From Strigamia acuminata (taxonomy: Eukaryota; Arthropoda; Chilopoda; Geophilomorpha; Linotaeniidae), in NCBI GenBank assembly GCA_949358305.1, contig OX442317.1, positions 5,522,186 through 5,586,185 on the forward strand: a stretch of DNA of 64,000 bases, written 5' to 3'. Shown piece by piece: positions 1-18,197 of the stretch (positions within the stretch are counted from its first letter, which is position 1; the number at the start of each line of letters is the position of its first letter). The notes beneath the pieces are model-generated. The model made no database searches, had not been told where the DNA came from, and worked only from the letters and a program-made list of their open reading frames with translations. The position numbers were made by a program, and so were the translations under genes.

Positions 1-153
1 CGTTTTGCTTTCTTATTTCAAACATTATACAAATTGCTACATCCTATAAAACAATTCACATCACATTTAAATATACAAATTTCTATTTTGTCTTTTAATG
101 TTAAAAACCAGGGCAACGAAATAAGACTACATTTTCAAGATCTCCTCTTCACG

Positions 154-3100
154 TCACCGCTTTAACCGCAGACAACGCTGCCATGTGCTCTGAACTTCCT
201 TCAATAACTAAACAAAAACAAAACCAAAACATCAAAAACATTCATTAAACGATTTTCCCACCAAAAACCTCACCTTGTTGATCCATGTCCCATCAAGAAG
301 ACAATACTGCAAAATAATATGGCTTTCTTTACTCGGATCTGCTTCACGCATTTCCAAAACCTAAAAAACAATCAACAAATGAAATATATTCCAAAAAAAA
401 TAATTCCTAAACCAACTTTTGCTGTGCATTGATGATAAAAATTGAATTTCTGATGATGCACTTGATTGTACAACCACACCATGTCTGCACACCGTGAACA
501 CAACTTGAATTGAGTAACCCCTTCACCAGGTATGGGTTGCGTGTACGCTAATGTGACGTCATCGTAATCCAGCCGCGAGAACACCGCTTTCTTCACCATC
601 TCTTGTCGTTGGCACACGTGACACGAATCGGATTGCTCGGAGAATCCGCTCACGGACAGACGAGGACTCCGTTCGATCGTTTCCTGCAAACCAAAAAATT
701 AACCAAAAATCCTAAAAAAAAAAAATCAAATCCAAATACCCGGAACTGAGGCAGCCAGGAAACCGTATCCAGAACCTGCTGCTTACACCTCTCGACCATC
801 GTGTCGACAACATTAACGTGCGACAAGAAATACTCGTCCTGCTCTTTGATGATTTCAGATATAAAATTCGGATCCAACACTTGACTAATGAGTGTTTGCA
901 GATACACTTCAAAACTCTCCTTCTGTGGAATGAATTCGGCCTCCGTTTCCTGCGCTTCCAACGCGTTACTGTCGACCGCAACGTTGCAATCCGCTCGCTC
1001 CCACTCGACCACAACTGTGCATTTCTTACTATGTACTAAACGCACCGGCACAATTTGATACTGCGTTCTACTATTACACGTCCATCCGGCATACTAAACG
1101 AAAAAAAAAAAAAAAAAAAATTAAATTTTTTTATTTATAAAAATTAAATTAAATTTTACTGTTGATTTATTTCTGTACAGAACACGTCCATCTTGCTCGA
1201 ACGCCTCGAACTTCTGCAAAAGTGCTTTCCCGTCCACTCTCCAAATCGGAGGGTGTTCCTTCACCATATCTGCCACCGCCACCACAAAATCCCCGATCTG
1301 AATTATCAACAAACATATGATCAATGCGTTTCATTCAAACTCCTTTTCCCTCACCTTCCCCAATCCATCCATTGCCTCGTCCAGACTCTGCCCGTCGTCT
1401 TCCGCACCGCTCGGCGTCATCGCCATCGCCATCGAATCCTCCATCCTCAACTTCGGCGGCCTTCCTCTCCGTTTCGGCACCATCGGCGTCACCGGCAGCG
1501 CCTTTTTTGGAATATATTTCTTCTTCTTCTCCTCGTCCGAACTCGCCGCTCGCACTTTCGTCTCCTAAAACAAACAATTAAACCAATCAATAACCAATTC
1601 CTTCCATTAGCCTCAAAAACTCCATACTTTATCCAACGGCGTCCACGCGGGGTCGCAATCCGAATCATTCCCGTCTTTATCCGACTCCGAGCTCACATAC
1701 GCCTCGTTCCGCCTTTGCATCACAACCTCTTTACACTTCCTCATGGATGCGCGTCTCACGGGCGTCCCGGGCGCCGCTATACCAATCTTCTCCACCTTCA
1801 CCTTCCCGTCACACCCGTCTTCCGCTTCAACTTTCACTTGAGATTTCCGTCTCCTCCCTCTGCCCCTCTTCGCCGTTTGCACGTTGCCACTATGCAGCCC
1901 GACCAACTTGATCTTAATCGGGTTCTGTTTCTCACTTTCGTCGCCCCTCGAATGTCCGTTTGTACTCTCGAGCCCCTGTTGCGCCTGCTGCGCCTGCTGC
2001 ACTTGCTCTCGCGCCGCCGTCGCCTCCTCCTCGCCGTCCGACAGCCCCTGGATGGCCGAGTGCACCAACGATTCCAGCCCCATCGGACTGAAATCGTCGT
2101 CCGACGAAAACTTGGGCGCTTCCGGATTCGGCACCATCACGTCCGACGCCTCCTTTTTCGGGAACACGCTCGGCTTCAGAGATTCAAACTTGGCGCTCTC
2201 CAACTTGCAGTTCGCGGAAAGCGCGAAAAAAGCCGACGACGCGTTCGAATCCACGCTCTCCGAGCCCGTCGAGCCCGTCGAGCGTCTGCTGGACGTCGCC
2301 GCACACGCCGCGCCGCGTCCACGGCCTCTGCTCGACTTTTTCTGCTCCACGAAGCCCATCATGGTGGCGTTGCCCTTGACAAACTTCATGAAAACGTCCT
2401 GGAACGAGCCGTTGGTCTGGCGCTGCGGCCACGAGCTCTGCACGACCATGCGCTTCTGGTGTCGGATGTTGCAGGCGGGCGGCAACTCGGCTAAAAAGCC
2501 CAAATCGTCCTCGATCGACATGTTCAGCAGCGAATTCCGCTTCTCGGGGACGGATCCTGGGTTGCTCGCGCTCGCGGTGCTCGACGGGAGTTGCGGAGGA
2601 CTCAAATTCACGCCGTCCGAAGGGCTCAAGCTGCTCGGCGCCGACGTGGACGCGCCGTCGTTCGTCGTCGGGTTCGACTCGCCCTGCACGCTCTGCGATA
2701 AATGATGAAACGCGTCCGACGTCTCCACCCCGGACAGATCCATCGGCGTCAGCGGGGACGTGACGGGCGGATGGTGCAATGGAACGGACAACGGCGGCGC
2801 CATCTTATGGCTCAACTTGTTCGCCTGCACGGGCGTCATCGGCGTGATCCTCGGCTCGTTCGAGTCCCTTCTACTGCGCTTCCTCTTCCGCTTCCGCTTC
2901 GAGTCCTCCTTCCCGTCCTCCTCCATCTCCTGCAACGGGACACTCAGCTCCAAACTATTCATCGCCACCTGCTGGGCGCCGTAAACGCCACCCGCTTCCT
3001 CAATACCAATCCCCCCGTTGTTATTGTTGTTGTTTATCATACATTGAGTCAACGGCGGCGTCAGCATTTTATTGTTTTTATCCAAATTCGCCATCATGGG

Positions 3101-4570
3101 ATCGTAGGTGGTCGGCGGGGGCACCGACATCGGGTACATGGGGCCCAGTGCGCTCACCCTGGCGGCCCCGTGGTTCATCTGCGGCGCGGACGACGACGGA
3201 TATTGATTTTGGCAAGTGAGAGTCGGCGCGCCTTGTGTCTGCGCCTGTAGATGCGCCGTCGTTTGTGCTTGTTCGCCGCCGTTGAATTCCATCGCGCCCG
3301 GCATCTGGTTGGCGAGAAACGACTGCGAGTGCGTCGGCATCGCCGGCATCGTCGGCGTGGTGGGAAACGCGGCGTAGTTGGCCAAATCCCTCGGATGCGA
3401 GGGACTCGCTGCAGAAACGTTGGGCGTGAGTTGCGGACTGCGTTGTAAGATGGCACTTTGATTGATGCTCGGTGCGGGTGAGCCCTGCGAGGCGTTCGGA
3501 GCGCTCTGCGGAATGGTTTGCTGCTGCGCGAAGATCTCCGTGGCCTGCTTGAGCGTCTGGGTGGACGCGGGCCCGGCGCAGGGGCTCTGGTGCTGGTGCG
3601 GAGAAGAGAAAAGGTCCCGTTTGTCGCCGTGGATCTCCAGCGGCGGAAACTGTGCGTGACTCAAATAGTTTTGCGGCAAAAGGGCGCCTCGCGGGGACCC
3701 GTGGTAGACGCCGACCCCGTATTCCGGCGTGGCCTTCAACGATCCGAGCGGAGGAACCACTTCCGGCTGCACGGCGGCCATCATCAATGCTGGGGAGCGG
3801 GAATTGTTGTCCAACAAGGCTCCTTGGTGGACCAGAACATTCCTGTACCCAGCATGTTCCTCCATGTATCTCGTGCTCGGCTCGGATCGCGCCGCTTTGT
3901 TGCTCTGCGGCTGCGTCTGGTTCTGGTTCTGCGTCTGGTTCTGGTGCGGTTTCGGCGTCGACGACGTGGGCGTGTTGGCGTTCGATCGATGCATGACGGT
4001 TTCGTGGGGCAGAACGCCGAACGGACTCGACGGCGTCGGCATTATGTCCGGTGGGCGCCACGAATGCGGGGACGACTGAGAATTGAAGAGTCCGCTGTTC
4101 GCCATGGCTCCGATCGCCGACACGGCCGACGTGGCGTTCGTCACGGGCAGGCTGCCGGATCTTCGCGAGAAACCGCCGCGCAGTTCGTTGATCTCGGTCT
4201 CCTTGCCCAGATTCTTAAAGATGGCGCCCGAATGCGGCGCCATGTTGAGCGGAGTCAACGGATGATGAGTTTTAGTGGTGGCAGGGAACGCGCCCAGCAT
4301 CGTGTCGTGGTACGAAGGTGAAAGCAGATGATTGGCCGTGTTCACGAACGATGGGTCCGTGTGCGGGACGCCTTGGGACGCCGCGTTGAGCGTGTGATGC
4401 GTCGGTAACAGCAAAGTGGATGCACCGGGAGCGGCGTAACTTCCCATCGGGTCTTGACGCGCCAGATTCAGCTCGTTGAGTTGGCCCGTTTGACTTAGAG
4501 GATTCGTTCCTGCAGCTCCCAGTCGCGGGTAGTGCTGACCATAGGCTGACCACGGGCCTGGATGCTCCAT
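154..4570 (-). CDS. PRR12: PRR12/QSER1-like nuclear protein with C-terminal DUF4211
   Basis: Seven coding exons (4570-1628, 1564-1355, 1297-1160, 1093-740, 683-417, 360-274, 207-154) close in frame to about 1350 residues. Exon 1 is one 981-residue low-complexity stretch rich in Pro, Gln, Ser and Asn. An AT-hook (KRRGRPPK) lies near residue 1012, followed by the family signature HPPIWRV...KALLQKF near 1066 and a C-terminal block with LDPNFISEI near 1150, as in vertebrate PRR12 and QSER1 (DUF4211). Those proteins are chromatin-associated; QSER1 is reported to protect developmental genes from DNA methylation. Here two CxxC pairs (near 1236-1239 and 1277-1280) could bind zinc. The ATG at 4570 is the first in frame after a non-coding stretch. 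It is divergent from CECR2. Family assignment is firm; PRR12 versus QSER1 is not resolved, and an invertebrate may have one ancestral gene. Confidence 0.9.
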
Positions 4571-5649
4571 TGTTTATGACGTCTGACTGAAGGAGGGAAA
4601 AAAATGTTCAATTAATTTTTTGGTGTTTATTGAGCGAGATATACGTACGTTTTGTTTATGCAGATTTTGTGGTGAGTGGCCTCGGTGTCATCGGTGAGAC
4701 GTCGTCAGAGGGTGCGCGATTGCGAATCACAGGTAACAATTGGTGGACAATTGAAGCACCATGATCAATGCAGATGGAGCTTCTGACACGTTTGTTGCGT
4801 GTAAAATGAATTGTTTTCACTCACACGCGATGGGGGTGGGTTCGATGTTGCTGTTAAGATGAGGTTTTTCGGCTCCGCTATTCGTTTTCGGTGGTTTTCG
4901 GCGGTGTTTGCATTTAGTTAGCTCTTTGCGAGACCAAATTCCAGTCTAGTCGCCATTTTGATTGGAAGACAATTCTGTGGTTTTCGAGTGTTTATTTATT
5001 TTTTTTTTCAATTTCTTTGTGTCGTGAGATAGTTTTAGTTTTAAATTTTACGCTCGTTATTTTTTTAAAAATGGTTTAATTGTTCTAAAAATAATTTTCG
5101 GGGAAAATGTTTTGTGTTTTAATTAGTATTTCCATCTGGTGGTCGCCGCGCGCACTTTTGGTAGCTGACGGAGCCGTCACACGGTGTCGCAACAATTACT
5201 TTAGTATTTTTTACAACAATGATCAAAGCGTATTTATGGTGAATAAAATAACCAAAACCCATCTTGTACCGATCTTTTTTACCTCAACATTTCTTTCCTC
5301 TTCTAAACCTTTCCTAATTAATTATTTACCTCAAGCATCGTTGTTTTCACAACATTCAGATTGTCAAATCACGTGCTATAAATCCACCAATGACAGCGCG
5401 GCTCGTGGAGCACATGACAAACGAACAGAGACCGTCACGATTTTTTTTAAGTAATAAGATTGATTTTATTAACTTTGAACCCCCAATTTCGTGAACACAT
5501 TTGAAAATTTCAAAAACGATTGAAAAAAAATTAAAAACCGGGTGACTACCGACCCAAGCGCAGCGAGGTAATGCCCGGATGTGTCGGTCTCACAATTCGT
5601 TTTCCGTCGGAACAAAAGCAGACGCGGTTTTGATTAATCTCAATCCCTC
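4571..5649. promoter_or_regulatory. Divergent promoter region between PRR12-like and CECR2
   Basis: This 1.08-kb non-coding stretch separates the start codons of the two head-to-head genes. It must hold both 5' UTRs and core promoters. A CRE-like GACGTCA half-palindrome lies just upstream of the PRR12-like ATG (about 4577-4583). A GC-richer patch at 5540-5640 precedes the CECR2 ATG. The open frame at 5107-5454 on the + strand has no recognisable protein character. Confidence 0.5.
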
Positions 5650-8600
5650 ATGGACGGTAAGTCCAGGCAACAAACACACTACACAAATAACCATTGCATA
5701 ATTAGGTGATAATTAGCTAAATAATGATCCAATCTAATCACAGACATTCAATCGTGGTGGCGAGTTCCCACGATCGCCCACTTTTGCTCCTTATTCCGGG
5801 CAGCTTTCAATCTACTCGACTTCGACATAGAGGTAAGTCAATTCAAAAAACCAATTATTTTTCCCCAAATTTTTGCCCCGTTTGGACGGCATTTAACGAA
5901 CGAAACGTGAATTACTGCGCGCTTTTAAATGGGTCACGCTGACCCGTGGATACGCTTAGGCCTATTGATCGCACACTTTAATATTTTAATTTATTTGTTT
6001 GTTTTTCTTTTGATAGGAATTGGAGGAAGCGTTGATTCAAGAGACAAGTGACGATTCGCCTTCGTCTTTTTTGGAAAATCTCGTTGTGCGATTGCTAGGC
6101 GGTTATTATCAACGCCAGAATTTCAAGTAAAAAAAAAAAAATTATTTTTATTTGAATTTTGGGTTTAAATTTTTATTTTTTTTTTATTTTAGTTTGGATA
6201 ATTATCATAAAACACTGAGGGAATTCGTGAAGCGACGAATCCCCGATTTAGACGGTGTGTTGACTGACACGATTACGTTCAATTGCCTTTTGCTTAAAGA
6301 TAAAGTGGAAATTCTTCACAAACTTTGCGACGCACGGTTAGATGCGCCCGATGTTGCGGAAGTTCTAAAAGTGAGGAATTTTTGAATGTATTTACGAGAT
6401 ATATCAAATAATATTTGATATTTATTTATTCAGAATTTAGAAGCAGATAGTTTGCGTGTAGAACCACTTGGAAGTGATGCCGAAGGAAGAGTTTATTGGT
6501 ATTTTTACGGCACACGACTATACCGGGAAGAAACTGAAGTTGTTGTACCCGAGAACACGTAAATTTACGCACAAATAAACCAGATTTTAAAAGTTCATTA
6601 ATTTTTATTTTTTATTTTTGGTTTTTTATAGAAAAAAGAATAAAAAAACGACTAAAAAGAAAGAGCGAAAACGAAAACGAGGCAGAAGAAGAAAAAATGA
6701 CCACAGTGAAGAGATCCCCGAAGCAGAGCCAACACCGCCGCCGCCGCCGCAACCCCTCGAATGGCGAATTGTGTGTTCGACCGAAGAAGAATGGAAACAA
6801 TTGGCCGAAGGATTCCGTAAAAGCAAGAATAAAAATGAACGGGATCTTCATCGGACGTTAACTTTCGATTTTCTGCCGGAAATCAGTCGCATGATCGAGG
6901 AGAAACAAAAAATGGCGAAAAAGAAATTGATCGAAATGGCTCCGCGACGCGCTTCGAGAAGAATCGAAATCTTGAAGCAACACAAGGCGGATAAAGAGAA
7001 ACTCGTTCAAGCCACCGTCAAAGAAGCGGAAGTGCGGAAGGAGCGTGTTAAAGAAACCAGGATGAAGGAAGACCGACAATTAGATCGACACATGGCTAAA
7101 GAAGGTTCGAAAAAAAAATTTTATTGTAAAATAAACAGTGATAATAATATTGAAACGTATCATTTTGTTGTTTAGATCGAGCAAGGAGGGCGCGGCAGAG
7201 AGCGCAACGAGCTTATCAAGGCGACAACTCGAGCGTGATTTCTAATTTAGATCGTTATTCACCCGATTCGTTCGACCAATTTGACGAAGCTGAAAGTAAA
7301 CTTATCTCTGGAATGCTAAAAAGTAAATATTTCTATAACGGAAAGGTTAATTACAAATATTAATATTTTTTTTCATTAAATTAATTTTAGTTTTTGAAGT
7401 CCTTCGTTCCCATTCTGACTCGTGGCCATTCACTCAACCCGTAGACGAAGAAATTGCACCGGGTTACTACACCATGATTAAAGTAAATTTAATAAATTAA
7501 ATTATAAATAATAATAAATAATATAAATGATAATTTTTTTTTTTTTTTTTAGCAACCGATGGATTTATCGACGATAGAAAACCGATTGAAATCCGGAGAA
7601 TACGTGATCGTTTCTCAGTTCGGCGACGACGTGCGACTGATGATCGACAACTGTCGCAAATACAACGGAATCGACAGCGATTACACGAAAATGGCGGAGA
7701 AGTTAGGCCGCGCGTTTGCGCGTGCAGTGCAAAGATATTTCCCGACCCCGACCAGCGACGACGAAGACGGTTTTCTCGACGTGGACGGAGACGATTCCTC
7801 CGACACGAAACCGAGGGCCGACGAGGCCGGCTTCCGACCCCGACGACAAGCGAGTTTGCGGGCCATCAAAATGCTGGCGCACGTGGCCGAGGACGCTCTG
7901 AAGCAGTCGAATAAAAGACGCGGCACCAAGCGGAAGGCGCGCTCGCCCTCGTGGAGCGACTCGTCCGAGTCGTCGTCCGAATCTCCGGACGACCAACTGC
8001 ACACGAACATCGTGCCGCCGACGCGCACTTATTCGACCGTCAAGGGCAATTCGTTCGTCGTCAAAGTGGATCAATTCGCGAACAACGCGGAGGCGAAAAC
8101 AGCCGACAACAAAACGGATTTGGTGAACAAAATGGTGAACAGATTACCGGACACCCAAAGCCCATCCGTGCTGCACTTTCGAGATTTGTACAAAAAATCT
8201 CTCGACCAAGACAACAACACGAGAAACGTTCTAGTAATCGCCAACAACTCGTCACCATCGACGACGACGACGACGAGCGTCGCCAAAGTGGCGATCCCTG
8301 TTCAAAAACACGTGATCAGTTCGAGCCCCGCCGCGATTCCCGTGAAGAAACGAGCCGCTTATTACATAGCGACCACTCAGAACTCTACTCTCGGCACCGC
8401 GACACCCACGCAGCTGCAGAACACGGCACGGGCCGTCATATCTTTGCTCAAGAAACCGGTCGTGAGCCAGCAGGGCGTCACGACCGAGGCGTCCAACATG
8501 AGCATCGCCGTGACGGGGCACGTTAGCACGGCACCGGTTATGGTGATGTCGTCCACGCCGACGATCGGAACGATCATAAACAGGACTCAAGTGGCCACGA

Positions 8601-8875
8601 CGTCGTCGGCGACACCCAACCAGATCCAGTACACGCTTCTGCCGGCCAATATGGTACCGCTGACGGTACGCGCGGCCAACGTGCAGCCGCAACAGCAAGT
8701 TTTCTATCTGCAGCAACAGGGCAATCAGTACATTCTCAAGCCGCAAGTGGTGTCGCAAGTGAACGGGACTCAATTGAACACGCAACTTCTACCTGCCGGT
8801 CCTCATAAGACGCTGGTCGCCTTAGCTCCGATTGCTACTTCCGGTTCCTCTTCATCTAACATGCCTCAGTATTAA
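5650..8875 (+). CDS. CECR2: CECR2 homolog, bromodomain chromatin-remodelling factor
   Basis: Nine coding exons (5650-5656, 5744-5832, 6017-6126, 6193-6370, 6434-6558, 6632-7104, 7176-7322, 7391-7482, 7553-8875) join in frame to 847 residues. The first exon codes only for Met-Asp plus one base. The N-terminus matches CECR2: [19 protein letters not shown], then a DDT-like region to about residue 128, then the WHIM-type motif [14 protein letters not shown] near 155. A basic coiled region follows, then one bromodomain at about 378-480 with [10 protein letters not shown] and the acetyl-lysine-binding Asn in CRKYNG. The C-terminal 350 residues are Ser/Thr/Gln-rich and disordered. Vertebrate CECR2 pairs with the ISWI ATPase SNF2L (CERF complex) and binds acetylated histones. 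Length is shorter than the human protein (about 1480) because the tail is reduced. Confidence 0.95.
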
Positions 8876-9331
8876 AATTGTTTTCAATTTTCGATTTTTT
8901 CTTTCTTTATGTACTCACTCAGGGAAAATGAGTTGTGCTTGTTTGAGTTTATTTTTTTATTTTTTCAATTTGATTTTTAAGTTTGTAAAATACATTTATT
9001 ATTATTATTATTATTTTTTTAACTTATTAATGGTATGGAATAAAATTGTAACAGCGAAAGGGGACATTTTTCGTAATTAATTTTTGTTTTTTGTTTAGTT
9101 TTTGATTTGTTTTTTATTAGTTTTTGTCAATTCTATCTATATTTGAAAAAGAAAAAGAATAAAAGTCGACTTGGGAAAATGTGTGCAATATTGATTTATT
9201 CGAGAGGGCGCTCGTGTTCCGGTATACGATAAAATTCCCCGGATGTAGCCACCATCCGATGGCGGACGGCGACGCATGACGAGTGCATGATAACGTGAAG
9301 AAGGCGGTTTAATTGGCCGCCCACCGCCAAA
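8876..9331. other. CECR2 3' UTR and BRSK 5' region
   Basis: No coding gene is visible. AATAAA at 9039-9044 (and 9158) is a plausible CECR2 polyadenylation signal, preceded by a short ATT microsatellite near 8998-9013. The last ~170 bp are GC-richer and probably contain the BRSK promoter and 5' UTR. BRSK is in the same orientation, so this is a tail-to-head junction. Confidence 0.5.
9039..9044 (+). terminator. CECR2 polyadenylation signal (AATAAA)
   Basis: A canonical AATAAA hexamer 164 bp after the CECR2 stop codon, in a T-rich 3' UTR. It is the first canonical hexamer after the stop on this strand. Confidence 0.5.
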
Positions 9332-14871
<5,540 letters not shown>

Positions 14872-15538
14872 TCGAAGTTTGCTGCTATTAAGACAGTTTT
14901 GTTCTGGTATTTTATTACCCAAGTTGGTCTCGACTACGAGGTAATTATTGTGGCCAACGATGAATGGAGTCGGCAGAGCAAATTACCTCCAATTTTAACT
15001 TAAAATTCTCTATTTAAACTTGCTTGCTGGTAGCTCATTTCTGGGTTTTTATTTTTCATTTTTGTTTGTAAATATGATTCATTATAAATACTGTAATATT
15101 ATGAGTTTAAAGTGGATTTTATTATTTAACTCCTTGTACCTAGGAGGAATAAAAATGGTCTTTGATTTGCACAATTTTTTTCTTCTATTTATTCATTCAT
15201 TCGTCAAAATTTCTATTTTCCAGTATAGTTTTGAATAGCATTTCCTATCTAAACTGTACTGGAATGGGTATTGTATTTCCTTTAGTGCAATTTGGTGAGT
15301 TTTGCTAATGGTGGCCGTTTCATTTGTGCAGATTTATTCGCAGCCTCTTCATCATATCTGCAGGAAATAGGAATGAATTGTATCTTTTAATTAATTTTAA
15401 CTCCTGTTTGTTTTACGGCTTACAACAAATCAAAATGGCCGAGCTTTTTCGGAACTGTCGCTCGACGAATGCTATTGCGAGCAAAAAAAAGATAAAAAAA
15501 ATTGACACATGAAATTAAAAAATGAATTTCATTTAGCT
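14872..15538. other. Convergent intergenic region between BRSK and TTLL1
   Basis: The 3' regions of BRSK (+) and TTLL1 (-) meet here. AATAAA at 15148-15153 is a candidate BRSK polyadenylation signal. A cag|ATTTATTCG acceptor-like site at about 15331 could start an alternative BRSK terminal exon, but the matching donor is weak. Nothing else is recognisable. Confidence 0.4.
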
Positions 15539-17104
<1,566 letters not shown>

Positions 17105-17409
17105 TTTCTGCAGCCATGGCAACCGTCAAACCGTCGCGCGAAACTACAGTTTATTAAAAATTACTGCGAGATGCTGCTTTATGTGGTACAATATAGTGCA
17201 CTCGCGTGCGAAAACTCATCGTATCACTCATAGAGGTGTCTAAAATTATTCGTGCATACTTAAATCTAGCCGAGAATTGCGTGAGAAAAGAACTCGTAAG
17301 TGTACATGAATATTAAACCATATTTATGAATTTATTTGATTTTTTTTTAATAGAAAAATTTCCCTTCCCCCTTTTTTTAGGCTTTTATTTGACAAGAACC
17401 TTCGTGGTA
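17105..17409. promoter_or_regulatory. Divergent promoter of TTLL1 and a small spliced transcript
   Basis: This 305-bp gap separates the TTLL1 ATG from the ATG of a short + strand ORF. It contains a probable 5' UTR exon for the + transcript ending at 17295 in a strong donor (CTC|GTAAGT), and a pyrimidine-tract acceptor ending at 17380. A CGCCATTTTC motif (YY1-like on the minus strand) overlaps the TTLL1 start. Confidence 0.5.
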
Positions 17410-17583
17410 ATGGCAAGTTCAAATACATCCAACATGACGAGTGCGAATTACGAGCAAAGTGAGTGGTAATTTCATTTCATTCCTATTCGTCCCAAAGTGC
17501 TAACTTAAATAAATTTCCCCCTAGAGAAAGATATCTATCATGGACATCCAAAAACTGCAAAAAAAAATAAATTCGAGAAATAA
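17410..17583 (+). CDS. Candidate small spliced gene, 35 residues, function unknown
   Basis: Two coding segments (17410-17458, 17525-17583) join through a good donor (CAAA|GTGAGT) and a pyrimidine-rich acceptor (CCCCCTAG) to a 35-residue protein. It starts MASSNTSNMTSANYEQ and ends KKNKFEK. An upstream non-coding exon ending at 17295 is also well delimited. AATAAA occurs at 17642. The N-terminal half is Ser/Asn/Thr-rich and the C-terminal half is basic; there is no signal peptide or membrane segment. I do not recognise it. Three well-placed splice signals argue for a genuine transcript, but the ORF is short enough that this could equally be a non-coding RNA with a chance frame. Confidence 0.35.
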
Positions 17584-18197
17584 ACCAAACACGAATTAAA
17601 AATTGAATGCACCTGCCGATATTAGTAATTACGGAAAAACAAATAAATGTTTATTTGAGAGTAAAAATTGGCAGGCTTGATTGCAATGCAGCAGTGAAGT
17701 AGTTTATAAAACTGCCACCACGGGTCACTAGTAATCAAGCGAGATTTTCCGAGATTTTCCCTCTTCTACATCCTTGTTCAAACATGGCTGCTCACGGCAT
17801 GTTTTAATCCGAAAATAAAAAAGATTTTTCTTTGCTGAAAAGAGGGTTTATTTGATCCCTTAGCTTATTCAGGGCATAGGATTAAAATTTACAAGATTTC
17901 CTCCAATTAATCCCGGTTCTAATACGCAGATCCAGTTGATGGCGTCATAATTTATCGATTTATTGTATATAATATGAACAAAATATGGCATCCAGAGCAA
18001 AACTCAACGAGGCCTATTTGAATCAATTTGATGATGATGATAATGATAAGCAGTCAGAATGAAAACATCGTATCGCATTTTATTGTGCAATTCGTATACC
18101 GTGGTAACAAAAAGCAAATGGATCGAGAAATAAATTTCCGAATTCAAAAAAAAAATATATATTAAATTAACCGCGTTTATATATATAAAAAAAAAAT
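17584..18197. other. Intergenic region upstream of MED25 3' end
   Basis: No gene is visible. The left part is likely the 3' UTR of the small + transcript (AATAAA at 17642-17647). The right part must be the 3' UTR of MED25 on the minus strand. A direct repeat GAGATTTTCC GAGATTTTCC occurs near 17740-17760. Confidence 0.4.

Noticed and set aside
1193-2494. 433-residue + strand frame over the PRR12-like gene
   Set aside because: Arg/His-rich shadow of the minus-strand coding exons and introns; it crosses several of their splice junctions.
5107-5454. 115-residue + strand ORF in the PRR12/CECR2 promoter
   Set aside because: No recognisable motif, no splice partner in frame with CECR2, composition like random AT-rich DNA.
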